Shown here: piece after piece, positions 56,500 to 64,000 of the stretch
How positions within the stretch are numbered: the first letter of the stretch is position 1
Layout: the number at the start of each line of letters is the position of its first letter
Source: Typhlomys cinereus
Taxonomy: Eukaryota > Chordata > Mammalia > Rodentia > Platacanthomyidae
NCBI GenBank assembly: GCA_023101885.1
Contig: JALPQD010000053.1
Coordinates: 8,398,979-8,462,978 of the forward strand
Length of the DNA stretch: 64,000 bases
Direction of reading: 5' to 3'
Program-made: the position numbers and the translations under genes
Notes under the pieces: generated by a model
Told to the model about the DNA's origin: nothing
Databases searched by the model: none
The model's input: only the letters and a program-made list of their open reading frames with translations

Positions 56500-56915
56500 C
56501 ATAGAAACAGTTAATTGTAATTAGTAGTGGACCAGTTACGAATCTCTGCAGTAACCACTGGCTACTGCAGAAGAGTCCTCACCAGGACTGGCAGCAACAG
56601 CAATCTATGGGCACAAATGTAAATGTTAACAAGGCAGTCTGACAAGTACATCATACAGTAGCAAGAGCTTTCTCACTAAGGGCTATGACTTCAGTCTCAA
56701 GCTTTAGTCTTTGCTACCCCTGTGGAAGGAGGCCTGATAATAATGGTGGTACCCATTAATAAGTATGTCACTACTGAAAAAAAAGCCAGCCATCTAATCT
56801 TATCTGGCAAATGCTAACCACCAGGAAGGTCGATTCCAGCCCAGTCACAGCTTGATTTCTCTGTGTCCAGCAACAAAAGTGTGCTGTGTCCTCAGCAACA
56901 GGGCCATACAACCAA
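56500..56915. other. Unresolved dispersed-repeat-like DNA
   Basis: Lies between the duplication and the split LTR. Words such as 'ctctgcagtaaccactggctactgcag' recall rodent repeats, but I cannot name one. Confidence 0.3.
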
Positions 56916-57683
56916 TGACAGTGTGTTATCCTTACTCTTCTTTCTGCTGCTGCAAGATGACTCTCTGATGACTTTGCATGCCCTGCGCAATGTCCAACAC
57001 ACTATTGACCTCACAAAGTCTAACATCGGCTAAAGGCACCAAGATCCTTAGAGGCAAGGGATTGACAGCCACAGTAGTGTTCCTATGCTTAAGGGGAACA
57101 CGAGAAAGGGTTCAGGGAAATGCCACTGGGTCCTTGTACGTCATCGGAGAGGAGGACCCAGAGGAGAGTTAGGCATACACAATAAAGGACTCTCTGGGAA
57201 TTGGGGGGGAGGCACTGGGGGATAGGGAGGGAGAGAAGGGGGAGGAGGGGGTTCGGGGAGAGGAGGAGGGAGGGAGGGAACTTGTCTACCTATTAAGTTT
57301 GTATGAGCGGTAATAATAAAAAATGTATTTAAAAAAAAAAAGAAAAAAAAAGATGACTCTCTGATAGGCCAGTTTAAGGGAGAAAGGGAGATTGGTTTAG
57401 CTTAAGGTCCCACAGCAGATATTGAGTCCACTAAGGTGGGAATCTCATAGTAGAAGTGATAAGTCCATTTGGGCTGATGGTGCAGAGATAGCAAGAGCAA
57501 ACCTGGAGAAACAGAGCCAGACTACCAAATTGTAGAGCCCATCCCCCGTGGTACGACTTCTCCCAGAAAGTCGCTACCTCCTAAAGGTGCCAAGACCTTC
57601 CTAAACTTTCACATTAACCAAAGAAGCATGCAAACACAGGAGGCTGTGGAGACAACTCACATTCAAATCCCGACTCACTGTTA
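56916..57683 (-). mobile_element. Family B LTR, split by an L1 insertion
   Basis: The LTR parts are 56916-56969 and 57366-57683. Its left end 'gttatccttactcttctttctgctgc' and right part 'ggccagtttaagggagaaagggag' through 'caaacacaggaggctgtgg' follow family B. accaa at 56911-56915 and 57684-57688 may be the TSD, although one terminus is not TG/CA. Confidence 0.6.
56970..57349 (+). mobile_element. LINE-1 3' end, perfect 16-bp TSD, inside the LTR
   Basis: TSD aagatgactctctgat at 56954-56969 and 57350-57365. G-rich tract at 57200-57285, then CTATTAAGTTTGTATGAG (the sense-strand counterpart of 63877-63905) and an A-rich tail with a single G. 5'-truncated. The G tract could form quadruplexes, as known for L1 3' UTRs. 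Confidence 0.9.
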
Positions 57684-57839
57684 ACCAATCACATTTTTTG
57701 TAGACTCAGAGATCTAAATGGCCAACGGCTCATAGGGAGCTAGACCACCTCTAGTACTGGGATTTTTCCCTTGGTAACCTTATGCATTTTGAGAGTGTTT
57801 TTCTACCCTAGCAGGGCACTTTCATTCAAATATCTTATT

Positions 57840-58222
57840 GTTGTATTAGCCCACTTTTCCTTTCAGTTAATCCAGATCCCTGAGGGTTTTAAGGTAGATA
57901 GAAATACCATTAAGCCTGGTTGGTCTCAGCTCAGTTCTATGCATCCGTCTTTGTAAAATGAGTGTCTCTGTCACTGTCGATTCTCCAGTAATAGAGCCCT
58001 GAGTTCGGTGAGACTCTTGATAGACAACTTTACCTGTTGTTTATTTGTGTTGAAATGCTTGTCAGAGTCATTGTCCACTAGGGTGAGGACATGCTTGTGT
58101 CCCTTACCAACAAGAGCAGGTCCAATTAAATCTACCTGCCACTCTCTTACGGGACAAGTAAGTAGATTTATACACTTTCCCTCTCCATAGGCTGTGTCCA
58201 TAATTGAGAACAGGCCCCACAT
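57840..58222 (-). pseudogene. ERV integrase fragment, broken
   Basis: An 83-codon frame (58222-57971) has the motif WQVDLIGP with the first catalytic Asp at 58132-58130. In another frame, IDSDRDTHFT puts the second Asp at 57972-57970, and TERKSG puts the Glu at 57864-57862. The last two are separated by exactly 35 codons, the D,D-35-E spacing of retroviral integrases. A frameshift and at least four stops lie between, and the C-terminal part is missing, so it cannot encode an enzyme. Confidence 0.75.
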
Positions 58223-60089
58223 ACTTGGGCATGAAGAAAACTATCTGACTATTTCACTGGAATGCCAACAGCCTTAGCTTCTTTCCATTCTATGTTGGCT
58301 CTCCTACGGTTAGATATAACAGGAATCCCGTGAGCAGCTTCCAAGGGTACTGGTGGGCAAATGGCCCATATTTTAGTAAGGATTTACTTCTTCGTTTCTG
58401 GGAGAACTCAGTAGGCCACTGAGCTGCCACACGGAAAGCTACCAGGGTTCTGATTCTTATTGAACTCTGTTATAGATTTCCTTCCACATCTGTTGTCCCT
58501 ACAGTGGCCAACTCAGCACTTACCAGATCTCCCTTTCCCTGTGGGCCACCCATAAAGTCAGGCCTCTGAATTCAGCCCAACTCTCCTTCAGTACGGGTTG
58601 TTACAGGCCAAGTTTTGCTCATGAGTTTCTACCATCCATTCTGCTCTTAACTCAGTCCACTGGCTACTCTTTCCTTCCTCTTTTCTAGACACATGGTGCT
58701 GGTGTTCGTTTGTGTTCCTGCAACTACCCCATTTCTGTCTGGTGTCTTTGCTTGTTCCAGGCATCTCCAGGAATTGGAAACACCCCTGTCAGCCTCTTGT
58801 CTAATGAGTTCAATTCATAGGAAAGACTTAGTAGCTTCAAAAGACACTGGTCCCGGCACAGTCCGCATGCCATTGAAGATAGGACGTGCAGACCCTTTAA
58901 CTCATTGCTATAAATAGACACATCACTTTTGCAGAGTTTGATTCTGTGATCCCCTGCAAAAATAGTTTTCCAGAGGCCTTTCATCCAGCACTTTATTGGA
59001 TAAACTGTTTTCCCTGTTACTGCGGTGAAACTGGCATTGGATTCCACCTGTTGCAGTTCTTTGTATGTAACTGCTGTTCTAGCGCTGTGAACCAAATTTC
59101 TGGCCCTTTCCACGATCAGACGCAAGTTTCATTGGGACTATTTGCTCATGTTTTTTCTTCTACAGCACACAGCTGTAGTCCTCTAATAATTTCCAATATA
59201 AAAGGCATCGGGACACACACAGAGCAGCCTGTCCTATAAGGATCTTAGTTTGTTCAAAATGCCTCTGAATTATGTGTTGGATAGGCAACTTGAATAAGGT
59301 GAGCTATGGCCACATGAGAGTGTTCTGGGAGACACCCCTCCCCCCAATACATCTGCAGCTGTTTACGTTCATGGCCACAGACTGTTGTAGGATCTTTCTC
59401 AATAAACTTTCCGGGTTTCCCATGTGTCTCACATGACCACAGTGCTCCTAGGAGTTTTAAGTTATGTCTGGCCTTTGAACCCCGTGGGGGTTGGTTTCCT
59501 CCTCTCATTCTGTTGCAGGTGTTTGCATGTATTTTAGATACTTTTCTAATCCCGTAAAACACACAGAGGTTAGCATTAAACAGTGAAACTTTTCCATAGC
59601 AGACGGGCAGGATCAATGAAGGTTCACCGCTGTCCCAAGTGAGGGAGGATTCAGAGGAGATACAAATGATGGTGATGATGATAGCAAGGTAAAAAATATG
59701 GCATTTAAAGGTCCCATGTCTATGCTGTTTCATCAAAAGCAACCAATACTAAGTAGGGTGGCGTGGGAAAGGAACTACTTTCTTTAGTGCTTCCTAATCC
59801 ATATTCTCCAGTAACTGTCCTGTTTTCTTGGTTAAAGGGATTGCTGGCTTGACCTCTGCAAGCCAGATAATACTGATCAGCTCACGGGCCTTGGACCAAA
59901 GAAGAACAGGATCATATTGTTACCTACTGAGCAGGCTCTGACTTCCGTAGTCTGACCAGCTCTTGGTTAGCACTATTCTCTGCCTTTCCAGCGGCCACAC
60001 CTTGGTGCCGCAAGACCTCTTGAGTTGGAAGAACTATCTCTACTCACAATTCTTACACTCTAGTGGATGGGGGATAGATGTCCATCCTT

Positions 60090-60230
60090 AAGACAACCTT
60101 AATCCTTTCAACCAGCACTGCTCTATCGCTGTAACCATTTGTGACTCCAATTATCCTTGATGATCCTGGGCATCAAGGTACGCCCACTCCAGTATCCACC
60201 CAAGTCTAAATGTTCTGCATACCGTAGGGA
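60090..60230 (-). pseudogene. ERV protease fragment, broken
   Basis: The minus-strand reading WVDTG, with D at 60196-60194, is followed by a stop and then RIIGVTNGYSD, the usual layout of a retroviral aspartic protease around its active site. It is short and broken by an in-frame stop. The assignment rests on order and motif only. Confidence 0.5.
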
Positions 60231-60599
60231 ACCAATACATCTATGATTCAACATGGGGTCTTTACTCAGCATTCATGGTTCTCACCTGAAGGTGACCTTG
60301 GCCAGTCCTGTAAGAGAAGCCTTGGGGTCATTCCCACCCTGGGACCTTTCTCCACAGCAACAGCACAATGAGGACAGTGTGTACCTCTTTGATGAACTGT
60401 TATTTGTGCTTTAAAACCTTCCAGGAGCTCCCAAGCTCGGCATCTGATTTTATGTCCAGTTTTTTTCCCCCCTGGGAAACCTGGTTTAACACAAATCTTG
60501 CCATATTGAGTGACCCAGATAGATCTTGTCATCTGCTTTCTCCTTTTCTTGTCCTCTCCTAATAGCTTTAGCACCTAATGAACCCAGTGACCAATGACC

Positions 60600-61425
60600 C
60601 CTTGGTTGCCTGCTGGTCTAAGTCACTAAGGCTATGGAGTTATTCCTTGAGTTATTAACATGCCTATGTAGCGAAGTGCACAGATAATCCAAAGTAAGGA
60701 AGACAGATACAGAGGAAAACAGAGGTTCCAGACTTTATCTTACTGGTAACCCGTTGGGACCCAAGTAAAGAGTCTATGTGCTGTTATTTAAAGTTAGAAT
60801 GGATTTTGTTTTCTTCCCACATTACTCTATGCCAGCGCCCCCCAACTAATGCTCTTCTTCCTAGCAAAGGACCCTTCTTGTGTGTAAGTCCAATAAAGGG
60901 TACTTTCTCTTGCATTTGCCTGGGTACCTGCTATAGCATAGACACTATTTCAGTGACAGTATCACAGATGGATAAACGACTGACTCCTTCCTCTGGCCAG
61001 TTTTGATCATCTGTGTCCAGTCTGAGCAGAGTGTGGTCACCTGAGTCCATCTCTTGCTAATTGCACCATGATGCTGGGCCCAATCTCATGTAGGTCTTGT
61101 GTAGGTAAAAGGAGTTGCAGTTGTTTCTGATGGTAGTGGTTTTATGTCTAGGGGGGGCTGTTTGACAGAATTCCTCCCGCAGTCTTTTTCTCACACTTTT
61201 TCTCTCTGTTCTCTGGTTTTACTTGAATTTTGCAGTGGGGGGAGGGGGGTTGGCAAGGGGATTCAGATATCCTGTCTATGATCTAGTATATTCTCTGAAG
61301 TCATTTATTCTGTTCTCTTTTCTGTAGTCACCAATTTCCGTTGTGAGAAGTCTTCTTGGATGCAGACTGAGAAGTGCACTAAGGTATGGGCATTAAGAAA
61401 ACTGTCTAGTTCGACATTTAGCCAC
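60600..61425. other. Possible 5' continuation of the ERV, unreadable
   Basis: Expected position of gag. No frame or motif supports it. A G-rich run is at 61236-61251. Confidence 0.25.
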
Positions 61426-61429
61426 GAGC

Positions 61430-62035
61430 TACCCTGTTGCAATGGATGATACATAATAGAGAACCACAGCTGACCAGAGTTCACAGCAGAAGTGACTCTG
61501 GACTGCGTAGCTCTAAGTAGGTCATCTAAATCACCCCCCTCTCAAGGCTCAGGAAACCTCGTGAAGGAGATGGTGGAAAGTGGTCCTTGCAGTTAGTATC
61601 CCCCAGTACCGGGGTTCTCTGTGCCCACCAGCTCACTGCAGTGAGGATTTCTGCTACGGAACCTGCACTATAACTGGCCTATCAATATTCCACCATGGAC
61701 CAGTGAGGATTCCAGGAGCTGTAGCACCACCAGAGAGAACATTTGGGGCTGATGCCAGACAGGTGAAGGGAGGCGTCTCTGGTTGACAGTGTGCCCAGTA
61801 GCGGGACATCTCTGTCACAGCTGGCACCCAGGCACTCGCCAGTGTAGGCATCGCAGAAGGGGCCCAGTAGGATCCACAGGCAGGAAGACATGGGTAGGAG
61901 AGGGACACTTGCTAGATTGGAGAAAGGGAGGAGGTGGAAGAAGAGGGGGCAGGATGGATAGTAGGGGATAAAGATACATAAATTCATTCTATTTGTGTAT
62001 GAAAGTATCAAAGAATAAAGACAAAATGAGAAAAA
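61430..62035 (+). mobile_element. LINE-1 3' end
   Basis: Aligns with 48600-49110 ('ccaccagctcactgcagtgagg', 'cctgcactataactggcctatcaatatt'), then a purine-rich stretch (61915-61970) and 'ttgtgtatgaaagtatcaaagaataaag', the usual L1 end. Frames of 68-130 codons across it are not genes. Confidence 0.65.
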
Positions 62036-63015
62036 GTGCTTGGAAGGTAGTTTGCTGTTATGTCCACTTAGCAAGACTTCTGAGTACCTGGGACCTGCTC
62101 ATCCAGAGGCGGTCAGCCAGCTTTGCAGTGATCGGACACATAGGTTTCCTGATCCTGAACAAGCCTTCTGTCCAACCAGAGAGTGGAGGGTTGTTCCCAG
62201 AGCAAGCGCTTCGCCATTGCACTGCGAGAGTCAATGTTTTGTAACGGAAGCGGCCCTGAGCATTAAGTAAGGACTCTAACTCAAACCTGGAACAGGCAAC
62301 AGTAAGTAGCAACTGTGATGGCAAGGAAAGCTAATTAAAAACTAGCCAGGTAAAGAAATGATAGGAAGGACTTGAGGTGGGAGGGGGAGGAAACTGAAAT
62401 AGTCATTGTAGACTGACGACACAGTATGGCCATAAGGAGTTTATATAGTTTTATTGCTTGGAAAAGTGGACCGCTGGAGGGAACATGGCCGGAGGGATGA
62501 CTATAGCACAGAGAAGCTGGTGGGGTAATAAAGAGCCTTCGCTACTATTATTATGAGGATGGATTTTCATCTTAGGTATGAAAGGGAACGGTGGAAGGAT
62601 TGTCCATAAAGGCAGCTTGGCGAAAGCTTGGACAGTTTTCATTTTAAAGATGACTCTTGAGAGTATTTGAGACTGAGTTTGAAAAGGGTCACTTCGGGAG
62701 AGAACCGAGAAGAAAATCAGTTGAAAATTGATTACAGCGCTTCTGCAGAGAGGAGTTCATGAAATAAGGCGGGCGATTTTGATAACTACGTCTAGGAACA
62801 GCTGGGAGTTAGGGGAGGCAGGGAGAAGGGAGAAGCTGAGATGACTCCTAAACATCTGGTGTGGATGGCTGTGTGGAAGACGCGATCAGTACCAAGATCA
62901 TAAAACCGGAAAGATAAGCCTGGAAAGGATAATGCACGCTGAATTCTGTCTCAGAGAAGGTGAACTCGGGTATGTTGGAGCTTCTAGTGAAAGCTAGCCA
63001 GTAGACAGAAATGTA
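62036..63015. other. Single-copy-looking DNA
   Basis: Overlapping 76-88 codon frames in 62040-62324 show no domain. No feature otherwise. Confidence 0.35.
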
Positions 63016-63021
63016 AGCTGA

Positions 63022-63205
63022 GGGGCCAGTGAGATAGTTCAGTTGGTAAGGTCGCTGGTTCTGAATTTGAGTGACCTAAGTTCAATCCTCAGAAGTCCCC
63101 ATGGTCAAAGTATAGAACGGACATCTGAGAGGAATGAGTGCTATGGAATGAATGTATGCATGTGCTCTCTGCTCTTTCTCTTAAGTAAGTAAATAAATAA
63201 CAAAA
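63022..63205 (+). mobile_element. B2-type SINE
   Basis: GGGGCCAGTGAGATAGTTCAG head, 'gagtgacctaagttcaatcctcagaa', 'tgtgctctctgctctttctctt', 'aagtaaataaataac' tail. Confidence 0.6.
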
Positions 63206-63211
63206 GAAATA

Positions 63212-63212
63212 C

Positions 63213-63250
<38 letters not shown>
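63212..63250. repeat. (TA)n microsatellite
   Basis: About 19 TA units directly after the SINE tail, able to form a cruciform. Confidence 0.9.
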
Positions 63251-63252
<2 letters not shown>

Positions 63253-63254
63253 GT

Positions 63255-63850
63255 GTTTCTATGAGAGGATGGAATCACTGATATAAATTGGAATCACAAT
63301 CTTTGATGTTGGTTGAAAGATGTTCTCCATGAGAGTGCTCATAGGATGACTGTAACATTGAAGAACATTATCTTTTAGGGCATAACTCGGGGACAAACAC
63401 CCCCAGCAAAATGGTAGTAGTGTTGCAAAATCAGCACTGTAATACAGATGTTAATTATGTTAACAGAATTCCCAGAAGTGAATTTCTACAGGAAGAACTA
63501 AAAGGATCTGTTTCTCTGAGTCTGAGACCAAGATCAGATACTTCAAGTTGATTTTCCTTTAACCAAAAATTTTGTGAGTGCCCTTAAGGTCAGTAGAAAT
63601 AGGCCATCATCTTTCTAAATCTACTTACCCTTGAGGATTACTATATTGTGGTTATTATATAAACTTTCGCCTTGGACCCTTTTGATATTTGTGTTCCTGA
63701 GTATTTTGCATTTGTGGGTTTCTCCTTCCTTCAATAAATTTTGATGTTTCTCGAGAAGTGTAGCCATGTGTCTATCCTTTTTTTTTTTTTTTAAAGTATT
63801 TCATACTGTGTATCATGGTTGGTATCTAAGCTAGATGTCTCTAATTTCTT
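63255..63850. other. Single-copy-looking DNA
   Basis: AT-rich, T14 run at 63779-63794. No feature. Confidence 0.35.
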
Positions 63851-63854
63851 GACC

Positions 63855-64000
63855 TTTTTTGTTAATTAATTAATTTTTTCCCCTCATACAAACTTAATAG
63901 GTATCCCGGTCCACTCCCTCCCTCCAGCCCTCTCCAGACCCCCTTGCTCCCTCCCCCTTTTCCCTTCTTTCCCCCCTTTCCCTCCCTTTTTCCCATTTCC
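63855..64000 (-). mobile_element. LINE-1 3' end (cut by window edge)
   Basis: 'cccctcatacaaacttaatagg' followed by a C-rich tract is the reverse complement of the L1 end at 57200-57320. The rest lies beyond the window. Confidence 0.75.

Larger units (their letters stand above)
57700..60600 (-). mobile_element. Endogenous retrovirus internal remnant (gag/pro-pol order), dead
   Basis: In minus-strand order: a 102-codon Cys/His-containing frame (60574-60266, possible nucleocapsid end), a protease-type DTG triad at 60196-60188, about 2 kb where reverse transcriptase and RNase H are expected but not readable, then integrase traces (58132-57862). The protease-to-integrase distance, about 2.06 kb, fits a retroviral pol. 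Many stops and frameshifts. No 5' LTR seen. Class (ERV1 or ERVL) unresolved. Confidence 0.65.

Noticed and set aside
56916..57683. 3' LTR of the ERV at 57.7-60.6 kb
   Set aside because: Attractive by position and strand, but accaa on both sides favours an independent solo LTR, the integrase is already truncated 180 bp away, and no polypurine tract is seen. Left open at low probability.
59254..59742. Envelope gene
   Set aside because: It lies between protease and integrase in strand order, where env is not expected, and has no recognisable Env motifs.

Overview
The window looks like about 64 kb of non-coding nuclear DNA from a rodent. It is saturated with CA/TG, tetranucleotide and pyrimidine microsatellites. 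It also holds B3-, B4- and B1-like SINEs, many LINE-1 3' ends, solo LTRs of the mammalian ERVL/MaLR style, and old mammalian repeats (MIR, L2, a MER5-like element). B3/B4-type SINEs point to mouse-like (myodont) rodents. The most abundant young SINE here has a body I do not recognise from mouse or rat. That suggests a lineage outside the murids, for example a jerboa or mole-rat relative, but this is inference. I found no protein-coding exon, RNA gene or CRISPR array that I can support. Almost every open reading frame is a translated microsatellite or repeat.

Layout: 0-5.5 kb holds the tail of a SINE, two LTRs of one family, a SINE-1, another LTR, L1 3' ends and a further SINE-1. 5.5-9.5 kb is mostly single-copy, then B3 SINE and TCTA/TCTG repeats. 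9.3-19 kb is dense in SINEs and LTRs, including two textbook SINE-1 insertions with perfect target-site duplications (TSDs). 19-26 kb has long single-copy stretches, a 296-bp pyrimidine tract, and a local duplication at 25.8/26.4 kb. 26-32 kb holds SINEs and an L1 3' end split by an LTR. 32-38 kb is mainly single-copy with simple repeats. 38-44 kb holds LTRs, an L1 piece inside a MIR, and an LTR inside a B3 SINE. 44-50 kb holds CA-rich DNA, an L1 3' end, a small CpG-rich block and a B4. 51.8-52.4 kb contains two SINEs inserted one after the other at the same target site. 55-57.7 kb has a small duplication and an L1 inside an LTR. 57.7-60.6 kb is a dead minus-strand endogenous retrovirus with protease and integrase traces. 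61.4-62 kb and the right edge are L1 3' ends.

The genes do not form a system. The window is best read as a stratigraphy of transposon insertions, several of which can be dated relative to each other by nesting. The main candidates for novelty are the SINE-1 family, its relation to SINE-2 (same tRNA-like head, different body), and the same-site double insertion.
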